From positions 1 through 44,775 of the forward strand of contig JANQQY010000172.1 of the NCBI GenBank assembly GCA_028284845.1: a stretch of DNA of 44,775 bases. Reading direction: 5' to 3'. Each line of letters starts with the position of its first letter. Position 1 is the first letter of the stretch. Below are positions 1-7,823 of this stretch, piece by piece. The notes beneath the pieces are model-generated. The model had not been told where the DNA came from and did not search any database. It saw only the letters and a program-made list of their open reading frames with translations. This stretch comes from Spirochaetales bacterium (GTDB lineage Bacteria; Spirochaetota; Spirochaetia; DSM-27196; SLST01). A program made the position numbers and the translations under genes.

Positions 1-683
1 ACGGTCACGTGGTCACAGAGTTGTGCCACAGTCCCCAGGTCGTGCGAGACGTAGAGGGCTGCCGACTGCTCCTCTTTCACCAGCGTTCGCATCAGGTCAA
101 GAATCACCGCCTGCGTTGTGACATCGAGTGCCGTAGTCGGTTCGTCGAAGACGATAAATCGAGGTCGTGTACTCAGGGCCATCGCAATCATGACTCGTTG
201 CAACATCCCGCCCGAGAGCTGGTGGGGATAGCGCCGCAGTACCTCAGCCGGGTCGGCGATGCGCACGTGCTTGAGCGCCTGCTCCGCCGCCTTGAGCGCA
301 TCTGCGCTCTCGAGTCCAAGATGGAGCTCGGTCAGCTCTGCCATCTGTCGATCGATGCGGATCGACGGGTTGAGAGAGTCCATCGGATTCTGCGGGACGA
401 GCGCAATCTGATTCCCCCAGAGCCGGCTCACCTCGCGTTGTCCAAGCGGCACGATGTCTTCGCCGTCAAAGAGTATCCGGCCTGCCGAGATCCTCGCATT
501 CCGAGCGAGGTAGCGCATGATCGCCAAGCCGAGGGTCGACTTGCCGCTGCCGCTCTCACCAACGATACCGTGGATCCGGACCGGCGCGACATCGAGATCC
601 ACATCGCGGACCGCACTCAACCACCGCTGCTCGATTCGGTAGTCTATGGTCAGTCCCCGTGCAGAAACGACGTACTCACTCAT
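1..683 (-). CDS. Peptide/nickel ABC transporter ATP-binding protein, DppD/OppD type (3' end cut by window)
   Basis: This is the cytoplasmic ATPase of a peptide-, nickel- or oligosaccharide-type ABC importer. Translating the minus strand from an ATG at 683 gives an unbroken frame of 227 codons to the window edge. Seen: Walker A GESGSGKST at about residues 42-50, a Q-loop (VPQNPMDSLNPS), signature LSGGM near 150, Walker B IVFDEPTTALD and the switch His in VSHDL. The LNP segment after the Q-loop is typical of the DppD/OppD group. The C-terminal part, including the usual C-terminal oligopeptide-transporter extension, lies outside the window. The start follows the permease stop by three bases, so the two are co-transcribed and probably translationally coupled. 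Substrate is not determinable from this subunit. Confidence 0.93.
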   Translation of the reverse strand, partial: MSEYVVSARGLTIDYRIEQRWLSAVRDVDLDVAPVRIHGIVGESGSGKSTLGLAIMRYLARNARISAGRILFDGEDIVPLGQREVSRLWGNQIALVPQNPMDSLNPSIRIDRQMAELTELHLGLESADALKAAEQALKHVRIADPAEVLRRYPHQLSGGMLQRVMIAMALSTRPRFIVFDEPTTALDVTTQAVILDLMRTLVKEEQSAALYVSHDLGTVAQLCDHVT

Positions 684-686
684 CGA

Positions 687-1634
687 CTAATCCTCATCCC
701 GGAGGACACGGCGCAGGCCGTCCGACATCAGATTGACGCAGATGATCAAGAGAGCGATCGCGACAACCGGATACCAGAGCTCCCAGGGGGCATCAGCAAA
801 CTGAGTCCGGGCGTCCAACACCATGCGACCCCATTCGGGTGACGGCGGCTGCACCCCAAGACCCAGGAAGCCGAGCGAGGTGACCAGTATGATCGCGTAG
901 GAGAGCCTGAGTGCCGCTTCCACAACGAGCGCCGGCAGGACCGAGGGAAGGATCTGGCGAAACAAGATATGTCCGGTCCTCTCACCGCGCAGCTTTGCCT
1001 CTTCGATGTACCCTTTCTCGCGGATCGAGAGCGTTGCGCTGCGTACCACTCGAGCGATGATGGGAACGTAGACAATCACCACGACGAAGGTCAGGCTGAT
1101 CTCTCCCGCACCAATAGCTTCCACGAGTGCGCTCTCCATTCCCTCGAGGAGCGGCACGATCGTAGAGATCATCACCAGCGCAAGAACCATTGCCGGAATC
1201 GAGATAAGACTGTCCAGGATCCTCGAGACGATGTTGTCGAGCGCTCCACCGGCGTATCCAATCAGGAGCCCAAGGGCAGAACCAAAGACGACAGAGAGCA
1301 GGGTGGCTACCAGCGGGAGGCCGACTGTTTCACGCGCGCCCCAGAGCAGCCTGCTCAGGACATCCCGTCCTCTTTGATCCGTTCCCAATCGAAAGGTGGA
1401 TGAGGGTGGCTCGCTGGTCATTGCGCGTCGGCTCTCAAGACCGATGTCCGTGCCGCGTATGATCTGGTCAGGAGGATATGGGGCGAGTAGGGGACCAAAC
1501 AGAGTTAGAAAGGCAAAAAAAAGAACGCCCGCCGCGCCGACCACCGTCAGTGGTCGGCTGAACAGGCGCCTCATTCGTTCAAGACCGCGACCTCGGTTTC
1601 GAACCGAGGATTCCGCGGTACCGGTCACTGCCAC
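687..1634 (-). CDS. Peptide/nickel-type ABC transporter permease, DppC family
   Basis: Inner-membrane permease of 315 aa. Seen: an N-terminal OppC-like segment with one membrane helix (about 30-50) followed by LLAPYPP, the family hallmark GTDQRGRDVLSRLLWGAR, several further hydrophobic helices, the cytoplasmic coupling EAA loop (EEAKLRGERTGHILFRQILP), and the DppC-type LGFLGLGVQPPSPEWG near the C-terminus. The start is taken as GTG, one base after the stop of the binding protein. No Shine-Dalgarno is obvious, so an internal ATG 20 codons further in remains possible. A DppB-type partner permease is not present between the binding protein and this gene, where it usually lies; it must be beyond the window or elsewhere. 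Confidence 0.92.
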   Translation of the reverse strand: MAVTGTAESSVRNRGRGLERMRRLFSRPLTVVGAAGVLFFAFLTLFGPLLAPYPPDQIIRGTDIGLESRRAMTSEPPSSTFRLGTDQRGRDVLSRLLWGARETVGLPLVATLLSVVFGSALGLLIGYAGGALDNIVSRILDSLISIPAMVLALVMISTIVPLLEGMESALVEAIGAGEISLTFVVVIVYVPIIARVVRSATLSIREKGYIEEAKLRGERTGHILFRQILPSVLPALVVEAALRLSYAIILVTSLGFLGLGVQPPSPEWGRMVLDARTQFADAPWELWYPVVAIALLIICVNLMSDGLRRVLRDED

Positions 1635-1635
1635 C

Positions 1636-3234
1636 CTACTGGAGGCTGACTCCGGCGAAGTTCGTTCGTCCAGGGAAGGGATGCATTTCCAGACCCTGCA
1701 CGTAGTTCTTGAAAGCGCCCACGACCGGACGGAAGTATGGAATCAGGATTGGACCCTCTTCCAGGAAGATGGCGCTGATCTCATCATAGATGGCGCCACG
1801 TGCAGCAACGTCGGCGGTCTCAGAGGCCTGTGCGGCGAGCGCATCAAGTTCTGCGTTTGACCATGCGGCCTCGTTGAAGGGCGCGCCGGTCGTATATGCG
1901 ACACTCAGGTACTCCTGAGGAGTCGGGCGTGAGCCCCAGGCGGTCATGCCAAGCTGCGTGTTGATCCAGTTGTTGTCGCCTTCTGCGTAGTAGACGTTCT
2001 CCGGGACGACGTTCAGCTCAACAAAGATGTTCGACTCTTCCCACTGCTGCTGAAGGAACTCCGCCACAAGACCGTACTCGAAAGTGTTGCCAACGTAGAA
2101 CGGAACCTCAATGCGAGCTTCTCCGCCAACCTCGACCACATAGCCGTTGCCGGTTCCATCTGCAAGGACCGCGGCGATCAACTCCTTCGCTCGATCCGGG
2201 TCGAACGCCTGGTTCGCCTGCGGGTTGTAGAGTGCGCCGTAGGTCGGCCCGATGGGGTCGTTGTTCCCAACCGTCCCCGCCCCGTCAAGAACGTCAAGGT
2301 TGATGAGTTCTCGGTCGGTAGCGTACTTGAACGCCTGTCGGAGACGAACGTCCTCACCGATCGAGCCTTCGTCGGCGCGGAGTCGGATTACCGGGTGGGT
2401 GTTGGTCGCCTGATTAACGACGGTCGCATCAGCGACGCGGTTCAGCGCGCTCAAGAGGTCGTCTGGGACCTTGATGATGAAGTCGAGGTCGCCGCTCCGG
2501 AAGGCGTCGAGCTGCGACTGATCGTCGTCGAAGAAGATCAGCTCAACCTCGTCAAGCTCGGGAGTTCCGCCCCAGTAGTTCTCGTTCGCGACAAAGACGG
2601 CACGCTGATCGGCAGCATACTCGCTGAGTACAAACGGGCCTGTACCGTTGAAGTTCGCGTAGGGATCCGCGCCGGTGGCGATCTCATTCACGTCCGATGC
2701 GTCGCTCGAAAGAATGAGTGCAAACCGAGATGCGACGCCGTAGATGAAGTCGGCATTCGGCTGCTCCAGCTCAAAGACCACGGAGAGCGGTCCGGCTGCC
2801 TCTACCGTCCATGTTGGGCCGTCGTCGTCGGTGCCTAGCAGACCAACGATTGAAGAGCCGGCAGTGACCAGTCGCTCAAAGGTGAACACAACGTCCTCGG
2901 AGCCGAAGCTCGATCCGTCCTCAAAGGTAACCCCATCGCGGAGTTCCAGCGAGAACGTCAGGCCGTCTGCACTCGTCTCCCAGCTGGTTGCGAGCGACGG
3001 GGCGAGGGTGCCGTCCGGGAGGATGTCGATGAGGTAGTCGTACTGCAGACGATTGAACATGACCTCCGGGTCGTTCGCGCCAAGGGCAGGGTCGATGGTG
3101 GTGAGTTTTCGAAGCCCGACGGAAAGAACTTGCTCTCCGGAACCAGGATCTTCAGTCGTACCGGTAGCGAATGCGCCTCCGGCAAGGATGACAGCGACGA
3201 ATGCTGCCAGGATGAGTCGGCGTAGGAAATGCAT
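1636..3234 (-). CDS. ABC transporter substrate-binding protein, family 5 (DppA/OppA-like)
   Basis: Exported solute receptor of 532 aa, the usual size for the SBP_bac_5 family. Seen: an N-terminal Arg pair, a hydrophobic core and a signal-peptide end AFATGTTE without cysteine; a typical family-5 opening (IDPALGANDPE... YDYLIDILPDGTLAPSLATSWE); and FRLRDGVTFEDG-like and FKYATDRELI-type segments. The start ATG has a good site (AGAGGAG, 5-6 bases upstream). It is the first gene of the importer operon and directly precedes the DppC-type permease. Ligand could be a peptide, nickel chelate or oligosaccharide. The dehydrogenase for sugar acids upstream on the same strand hints at a carbohydrate, but this is only context. 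Confidence 0.93.
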   Translation of the reverse strand: MHFLRRLILAAFVAVILAGGAFATGTTEDPGSGEQVLSVGLRKLTTIDPALGANDPEVMFNRLQYDYLIDILPDGTLAPSLATSWETSADGLTFSLELRDGVTFEDGSSFGSEDVVFTFERLVTAGSSIVGLLGTDDDGPTWTVEAAGPLSVVFELEQPNADFIYGVASRFALILSSDASDVNEIATGADPYANFNGTGPFVLSEYAADQRAVFVANENYWGGTPELDEVELIFFDDDQSQLDAFRSGDLDFIIKVPDDLLSALNRVADATVVNQATNTHPVIRLRADEGSIGEDVRLRQAFKYATDRELINLDVLDGAGTVGNNDPIGPTYGALYNPQANQAFDPDRAKELIAAVLADGTGNGYVVEVGGEARIEVPFYVGNTFEYGLVAEFLQQQWEESNIFVELNVVPENVYYAEGDNNWINTQLGMTAWGSRPTPQEYLSVAYTTGAPFNEAAWSNAELDALAAQASETADVAARGAIYDEISAIFLEEGPILIPYFRPVVGAFKNYVQGLEMHPFPGRTNFAGVSLQ

Positions 3235-3281
3235 GGGAACTCCTCTGAGTTGCGACGTAGTCGCCTCGGACCGGTGGTTTT

Positions 3282-3300
3282 CTTCGTGCCTATCACGAAG
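3282..3300 (-). promoter_or_regulatory. Perfect inverted repeat upstream of the importer operon
   Basis: CTTCGTG-N5-CACGAAG, seven-base perfect arms, lies 48 bases upstream of the binding-protein start in the 136-bp gap after the idonate dehydrogenase. A second small palindrome (GCGAC-N3-GTCGC, 3252-3264) sits between it and the start codon. In the direction of transcription the first repeat is followed by A rather than T residues, so it does not look like an intrinsic terminator. An operator or a 5'-leader hairpin is more likely. Function is inferred only from position. Confidence 0.3.
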
Positions 3301-3370
3301 TGGCGTCCGAGCACCTCTAAGATAGTGCTATGCCGAGCACCCGTCGAATCTGCGGGAGCATCCGCCCGAA

Positions 3371-4444
3371 CTACCCGTGGACGACCTGGACCTTGATTGC
3401 GTTTCCGCGCTCAGCGGCGAGCTCGAACGCCTGTGGCGTGTCTTGGAACGGGAAGGTCGCGCTGATCAAGGGACGGACATCGACGCGTCGGGAGGAGAGC
3501 ATGCTCATCGTGAGCGGATAGATGTCGCTGTACCTGAACGAGCCTATGTAGCGAAGCTCCTTGGACATGATGAGGTTCGCAGGTAGCTCTACCGCAGAAG
3601 GGATACTTCCGATCTGGACGATCGTCCCCCCGCGTTTCGCGAGGTCAAGGTTTGCGCGCACCGCGGCCGGAGCACCGGACGCCTCAAACACAATATCGAA
3701 TCCGCCGGTCGCGGCCTGGGTCTCTGCCATCTGTTCGCCCTGGGTGGGGTCGACTGCGTAATCCGCGCCCTGTTCCAGCGCGAATGTCCGTCTAAACTCC
3801 TGAAGATCGCTCACGGTTACGGTTGATGCGCCGAGCGCTCGCGCTGCGAGAGCGACAAACTGTCCGATCGTTCCGCCGCCGGTGACAAGAACATTCGCGC
3901 CGGCGACGCTTCCCGGGCGGGTGACGGCGTGCACGGCCACCGCCAGGGGCTCAAGACATGTTCCCTCGCCCCAGGAGAGATGTTCGGGAACCACGAAACA
4001 GTTCTGGACGGGCACCGTCACATACTCGGCAAAACCGCCATTGATGTGGGGAATCGTTGCAGCGGTTCCGACAAAGCGCAGATTCGTGCAGAGGTTGTGG
4101 CGTCCTGCGCGGCAGTACTCGCAGACGCGACACGGTATTGACGGGTCGATGGCAACGCGCGAACCCACTTTCACGCCAAAGCCTCCGGTGCCGGGCTTGA
4201 TACCCGCAGCGACAGCGTCCGGAACATCGCCCACGGAGAGAACCTCCCCGGCGAGTTCGTGGCCAAGGACGAGCGGTCCCACCGGAACGAACGACCCGAT
4301 CTTCCCGTGGAGGTAGTACTCGATATCGGATCCACAGATGCCAACGGTGTTCACACGAATGAGAACCTCGCCCGGGCCCGGTGAGGGTTCCGATCCCTCG
4401 CGTTCAACAAGCTGTTTTGGACCGTCCAGATAGACTGCTTTCAT
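3371..4444 (-). CDS. Zinc-dependent alcohol dehydrogenase family, L-idonate 5-dehydrogenase-like
   Basis: Medium-chain dehydrogenase of 357 aa, predicted to oxidise a polyol or sugar acid with NAD(P). Seen: catalytic zinc residues C37 (GICGSD) and H62-E63 (LGHE), the structural zinc lobe C105, C108, C111, C119, and a Rossmann motif VTGGGTIGQ. The segment GICGSDIEYYLHGKIG and the late IGSFRYSDIYPL block resemble IdnD (L-idonate to 5-ketogluconate) more than threonine or ethanol dehydrogenases. The frame is open for 280 codons further upstream on this strand, but that is antisense to the amidase gene; the ATG at 4444 has a strong AAGGAG site 6 bases upstream. Exact substrate is uncertain; sorbitol or xylitol dehydrogenase is the alternative. 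Confidence 0.88.
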   Translation of the reverse strand: MKAVYLDGPKQLVEREGSEPSPGPGEVLIRVNTVGICGSDIEYYLHGKIGSFVPVGPLVLGHELAGEVLSVGDVPDAVAAGIKPGTGGFGVKVGSRVAIDPSIPCRVCEYCRAGRHNLCTNLRFVGTAATIPHINGGFAEYVTVPVQNCFVVPEHLSWGEGTCLEPLAVAVHAVTRPGSVAGANVLVTGGGTIGQFVALAARALGASTVTVSDLQEFRRTFALEQGADYAVDPTQGEQMAETQAATGGFDIVFEASGAPAAVRANLDLAKRGGTIVQIGSIPSAVELPANLIMSKELRYIGSFRYSDIYPLTMSMLSSRRVDVRPLISATFPFQDTPQAFELAAERGNAIKVQVVHG

Positions 4445-4499
4445 GTCGACTCCTTCCCCTTTGTACGACGATCTACAAGACTCTGCAATTGCGTTGTTA

Positions 4500-4540
4500 T
4501 TCTGACAGTGGTAGTCAGAAATAGTGCGGGTATATAGATT
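4500..4540 (+). promoter_or_regulatory. Divergent promoter region with palindrome between idonate dehydrogenase and amidase
   Basis: The 102-bp gap between two divergent genes contains the perfect inverted repeat TTCTGAC-N7-GTCAGAA (4500-4520). It overlaps a possible amidase -35 (TAGTCA, 4512-4517), spaced 17 bp from TAGATT (4535-4540), which ends six bases before the GTG start. A shorter pair TTGTA-N8-TACAA (4461-4478) and the palindrome GCAATTGC (4485-4492) lie on the dehydrogenase side. The palindrome position is that expected of an operator, but no regulator gene is adjacent. Confidence 0.35.
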
Positions 4541-4546
4541 CTCCCG

Positions 4547-5536
4547 GTGAAGAGAAAACGAACGGGGAGAGCGGATATCCGCGTTCTTGTTGTTGTTGGA
4601 GCCGTTGCGGTTGCCGGACTTCTTTCGCTTGTGGCAGTGCGTATCGCCGAATCGCGTCGTGAAGCCGCATGGGATGCGGTTCTTCAGGAGGCCCGCGATT
4701 CCACACCGCCTATCATACCCCTGGAAGGGCCGTTTACGGTCGCCATTCAGCCCGGTCATTGGAAGATAGACGAGACGCCTGCTGAGATCCGTCGTCGGCC
4801 GCGAAGCAGCGGCGCCGAGTACGCCGGAGTTCGAGAACTCGATATCAATCTTGCCGTTGTGGATCGGCTCGTGCCTCTGCTCGAGTCCGAAGGATGGGAG
4901 GTCATTGTCATTCCTGCGACGGTGCCTCCCGGCATGCGAGTTGACGCGTTTATCTCCATCCACGCCGATTGGGGCTCGGACATTCGACGAAACGGCTGGA
5001 AGCTCTCGCCACCGTGGAGGCCGAGCGAGGCATCGAGCCTGTTGGCCGCCTCGCTTAAGCAGGCCTTTGCCTCGAGAGAAGAGCTCCGTGAGGATGTCGG
5101 CGGTATCACCGTTGGGATGCGCGCCTACTTCGGCTTCTCCTATCAACGCTATCATCACGCCTCGAGTCCCTACACGCCGGCGACCCTCGTGGAGCTGGGG
5201 TTCGTTACGAATCGAACCGAACGGATCCGAATGTCGACCAACCCGGATTACTACGCTCAGATCTTGTACGAGGGTCTCAAACACTACCGATACACGGTGG
5301 GACGTCCGCAGGCTGAAGCGCTCGTCCCGCGGATCTTCAGCACGATGTTTGTGGGTCCTGAGGGTGCACAGGTTCGGCTCACGCCGGATGCCGACGCGCC
5401 GTGGATTCGTGCGCTTGAGCCTGGAGAGCCGGTGACACCGGTGGACGCCGCCGAAGGCTGGTTCGAGGTTCGGACTCGCAATCCGAATCAGATTGGATGG
5501 GTAGCTGCCGCCGATCTACGGGGCGGCAATTCGTGA
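4547..5536 (+). CDS. N-acetylmuramoyl-L-alanine amidase (Amidase_3) with N-terminal membrane anchor and SH3-like tail
   Basis: Cell-wall hydrolase of 329 aa that would cleave the amide bond between MurNAc and the stem peptide in the periplasm. Seen: a basic N-terminus, one hydrophobic segment (about residues 12-32) serving as signal anchor, then the Amidase_3 zinc site H71 (QPGHW), E97 (RELDIN) and H139 (SISIHAD type), with catalytic E216 in VELGFVTN. Residues about 265-329 (VRLTPDADAPW...GWFEV...IGWVAAADL) form an SH3b-like wall-binding domain. The start is GTG with no visible Shine-Dalgarno; a promoter ending six bases upstream suggests a leaderless message. It converges on the AHSA1 gene with a 16-bp gap. 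Confidence 0.9.
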   Translation: MKRKRTGRADIRVLVVVGAVAVAGLLSLVAVRIAESRREAAWDAVLQEARDSTPPIIPLEGPFTVAIQPGHWKIDETPAEIRRRPRSSGAEYAGVRELDINLAVVDRLVPLLESEGWEVIVIPATVPPGMRVDAFISIHADWGSDIRRNGWKLSPPWRPSEASSLLAASLKQAFASREELREDVGGITVGMRAYFGFSYQRYHHASSPYTPATLVELGFVTNRTERIRMSTNPDYYAQILYEGLKHYRYTVGRPQAEALVPRIFSTMFVGPEGAQVRLTPDADAPWIRALEPGEPVTPVDAAEGWFEVRTRNPNQIGWVAAADLRGGNS

Positions 5537-5552
5537 TCGGCGATGGGCCGTA

Positions 5553-6035
5553 CTACGCACGTCTGCTGAGGATCACTCCTACCAATTGTTCAAGGCAGAT
5601 TTCCCACCCCTCGGTAAAGCCCATCTTCGCATGCGAGTCCCTCGTCTTGATGTTCGCATGCAATGCCCGCGCTCGGTAGCGGGTCCCCGACTCCGCCGGG
5701 TCGAAGGAGATCGCCCCGGTGAAGAAGCTCGAACCCGTGGGTCGGAACCCAGGACCAAGGGCGTCGGTAAAAACCACCAGTCGATTCGGTACAAGGTAGA
5801 GGTAACACCCCGGATCCTTGCTTACATCTCCGTCCGGTGACTCGATGGCGACTGTGAACTCCCCACCCGGTTCCGGTACGGCAACGCAGCTCGCCACGCG
5901 GTAGGGCTCCGGGACGAACCACTCAGCGATCCACTCGGGATCGGTCCATCCTCGATAGAGTTCTTCGGCCTCCACGGGGACGACTCGATCAAGGATCAGA
6001 TCCGTGCTTTTCCTGAACGTAATTGGCTCACTCAT
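5553..6035 (-). CDS. SRPBCC/AHSA1-domain protein
   Basis: Small cytoplasmic protein of 160 aa with the Bet v1-like fold of the AHSA1 (activator of Hsp90 ATPase homologue) family. Seen: opening with IVLDRVVPVEAEELYRGWTDPEWIAEWF-type motif (here LILDRVVPVEA...WTDPEWIAEWF), the central GGEF segment and the closing pattern GFTEGWEICLEQL, all normal for this family. It has no catalytic motif; members usually bind small hydrophobic ligands or act as stress partners. Its ATG overlaps the AlkC stop by eight bases (ATGAGTGA), so it is translated from the same message, but a shared function with DNA repair is only suggested by this coupling. Confidence 0.85.
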   Translation of the reverse strand: MSEPITFRKSTDLILDRVVPVEAEELYRGWTDPEWIAEWFVPEPYRVASCVAVPEPGGEFTVAIESPDGDVSKDPGCYLYLVPNRLVVFTDALGPGFRPTGSSFFTGAISFDPAESGTRYRARALHANIKTRDSHAKMGFTEGWEICLEQLVGVILSRRA

Positions 6036-7164
6036 TGGGAACCTCCAATTCGAACGGTTCGCGGAAGATCGAGGTGCCGTTCATTCTCACTTCTATGTAA
6101 TGTGTGCCGCCGTAGAAGTTCTGGTTCTTGAACGGTTTGAAGTGGTGGGTCTTCTCAAGGCGGAGGCTTCCGCCGGCCGCAATGGTCTTGTCCGGCATTC
6201 GGAAAACCTTGTCTTTGTTGGCGCCGTTCGCCTTCCGGAACGCGATGACGTAGTTGAGCGCAAGCTTCCGAGGCTCTTTCACCGCAGACTCGAAGGAGAC
6301 GGCGAACGAGAGAGATTGCCCAAGCGAAAGGGAGCGTGGCGCTATCTCCCGCTCTGTGGCGCTGATGCCGGTAGAATCGTATCCCAACAGTTTGAGCGCC
6401 CCCTGGTGATCCTGTTTTACGAGTGTCCGGAGTGCGTGACGGCTGAGCCAACCGAGCTTCTCGTCCGCTGCGTCCGGCGCATCGTGCCATCGGCGAAGGG
6501 TAGTGACGACGATCTCCGGGTTGTCCTTTGCGATGTCATTGAGATTGTTGGCGACAGATCGGCGAACCATCAGGTTCTCGTCGTCGTAGAGTCGGTCGAG
6601 GAGCGCGATCACCGGTGCTGGATCACTCTGGAACGTCGGCAGCCGGGGAGAGAGCGGAAGCCGGGGTCGCGTCCCTTCGCTCGCGAGTCGGCGTGCGAAG
6701 GGGCTTGGATCGCGCGTGAGATCGGTGAGGAAGGTGAGCGTCTTCTCCGGATAACGAATGAGGAACGGTCTGATGTCGCCCTCCGCGGTGAATCGCTTTG
6801 TCATCTCGTACAACGCGTGCAGAGCCAGATCCGGCTCATCCATTCCATAGGAGCTCACGAACATCGTCAGTGGCATGACGTAGAAGCCCTCGTAGCCCTT
6901 GATCGCGTCTTCCTCCGGTTCCGGACCAAGCGACTTCACCAGAATAGAGACGGCGTCCTCAAAGCGCTCCGGTAGGTAGGCCGCCAGTGCATCACGAATC
7001 TTCTTGGCGCGATCTCCGTAGCTCAACGAGTCGATTCCGGTGCACGACTCGGTGAGGAATCCCTCCTGGTCAAATCCCTTCCACGCCGTTGCGACCTGCG
7101 ATCCTATGAACTCAATACGCTTCCGATTGAAGATCTCTCTGAAGAGGAAGGGTTCGTCGGCCAT
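6028..7164 (-). CDS. alkC: AlkC-type HEAT-repeat DNA alkylation-repair glycosylase with C-terminal Ig-like domain
   Basis: Base-excision repair enzyme of 378 aa expected to remove N3-alkylated purines such as 3-methyladenine. Seen: alpha-helical HEAT-like body, the diagnostic segment ARRLASEGTRPRLPLSP (AlkC/AlkD-like superfamily), the repeat VRRSVANNLNDIAKDNPE and the HALRTLVK helix. The last about 100 residues (from ISATEREIAPRSLSLGQSLSFAVSFES) turn beta-rich and end EVRMNGTSIFREPFELEV, matching the Ig-like tail known in the larger AlkC subfamily. The proline-leucine variant RLPLSP replaces the commoner RLPW. No strong Shine-Dalgarno precedes the ATG. It heads a two-gene operon with the AHSA1 protein. 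Confidence 0.87.
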   Translation of the reverse strand: MADEPFLFREIFNRKRIEFIGSQVATAWKGFDQEGFLTESCTGIDSLSYGDRAKKIRDALAAYLPERFEDAVSILVKSLGPEPEEDAIKGYEGFYVMPLTMFVSSYGMDEPDLALHALYEMTKRFTAEGDIRPFLIRYPEKTLTFLTDLTRDPSPFARRLASEGTRPRLPLSPRLPTFQSDPAPVIALLDRLYDDENLMVRRSVANNLNDIAKDNPEIVVTTLRRWHDAPDAADEKLGWLSRHALRTLVKQDHQGALKLLGYDSTGISATEREIAPRSLSLGQSLSFAVSFESAVKEPRKLALNYVIAFRKANGANKDKVFRMPDKTIAAGGSLRLEKTHHFKPFKNQNFYGGTHYIEVRMNGTSIFREPFELEVPNE

Positions 7165-7233
7165 GCCGCAGCCTACGGCACCTCACCACGTGACGCAAGG
7201 TGATAATTGAGATATTGGTGGGAACAAAAAAAA

Positions 7234-7264
7234 GTGTGATATGTGTGATCAAATGGACTATAAT
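7234..7264 (+). promoter_or_regulatory. Promoter of the chaperone-usher operon with tandem GTGTGAT repeats
   Basis: A perfect -10 hexamer TATAAT (7259-7264) precedes the pilin gene by 37 bases. There is no good -35. Instead two copies of GTGTGAT (7234-7240 and 7243-7249) lie nine bases apart on the same DNA face just where a -35 would be, preceded by an A-rich run (7225-7233). This layout suggests an activator-dependent promoter, with the tandem heptamers as activator sites. The activator is not identified. Confidence 0.5.
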
Positions 7265-7300
7265 CACAACAAAACGTAGATCCATCGTTTGGAGGAGAGT

Positions 7301-7816
7301 ATGAAAGCAATACTCCGATATGTACTGATTCTCTCACTGCTCGCTGTTACGTCCGGCATCGCGTTCGCCGCGAATGGCGACACGCTCAACATTGGCGGGC
7401 AGGTTCCGCTGACGCTCGACCTTACCGTCACTGCGGACGCTTCGGCTGACAATCTCACGCTTGTTGGCACGACCTCAGGATTCAATCCCACGATTGCCGC
7501 GATCAGCATCACGACGAACAACAACGCCGGATGGGAACTCTGGGTGTTTTCTACCAATGCCGACGGTTCCGGAACGTCGATGAACAACGGCGACGCGACT
7601 CCAAGCGAGATCGCATACACGATCGAGTACAGTGGCACCGGTGGTGGAGCCTCCGCCGCCATTACCACTGCCGGGCTCAAGGTGGGTGAGAACACTGCGA
7701 CCGCGCCGGTTGCGACTCCCGAGACCGGTGATCTCTCGATCACCTACGATCAGTCGCAGACCTATCCGGCGGGCTACTATTCGGATCAGCTCACGATTGT
7801 TCTGAGGGCAAAGTAA
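7301..7816 (+). CDS. Secreted pilin-like subunit (spore coat protein U / fimbrial-like)
   Basis: Predicted structural subunit of a surface fibre, 171 aa. Seen: signal peptide with a Lys, a leucine-rich core and cleavage after AFA; a mature part that is beta-rich, Ser/Thr/Gly/Asn-rich and free of cysteine; and a C-terminal strand AGYYSDQLTIVLRAK of the type seen at the end of SCPU-domain pilins (AGxYxDxxxVxxx). The ATG at 7301 has a very strong site (GGAGGAG). It is the first and probably most highly expressed gene of a four-gene operon with chaperone, usher and a two-domain subunit, which is why it is called the major pilin. Lack of the disulfide usual in this class is notable. Confidence 0.75.
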   Translation: MKAILRYVLILSLLAVTSGIAFAANGDTLNIGGQVPLTLDLTVTADASADNLTLVGTTSGFNPTIAAISITTNNNAGWELWVFSTNADGSGTSMNNGDATPSEIAYTIEYSGTGGGASAAITTAGLKVGENTATAPVATPETGDLSITYDQSQTYPAGYYSDQLTIVLRAK

Positions 7817-7823
7817 CCAACAC

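Noticed and set aside
9..842. Long plus-strand open frame of 277 codons over the importer genes
   Set aside because: It is antisense to the ATPase and permease genes, which carry clear Walker and permease motifs; the plus-strand product has no recognisable fold and is rich in Arg/His as expected of a shadow frame.
3282..3300. CTTCGTG/CACGAAG hairpin as terminator of the idonate dehydrogenase gene
   Set aside because: The bases after the hairpin on the transcribed strand are A rather than T; listed as a possible regulatory site instead.
4445..5284. 280-codon N-terminal extension of the idonate dehydrogenase frame
   Set aside because: It runs antisense through the amidase gene, lacks domain features, and the internal ATG at 4444 has a strong Shine-Dalgarno and the exact family N-terminus.
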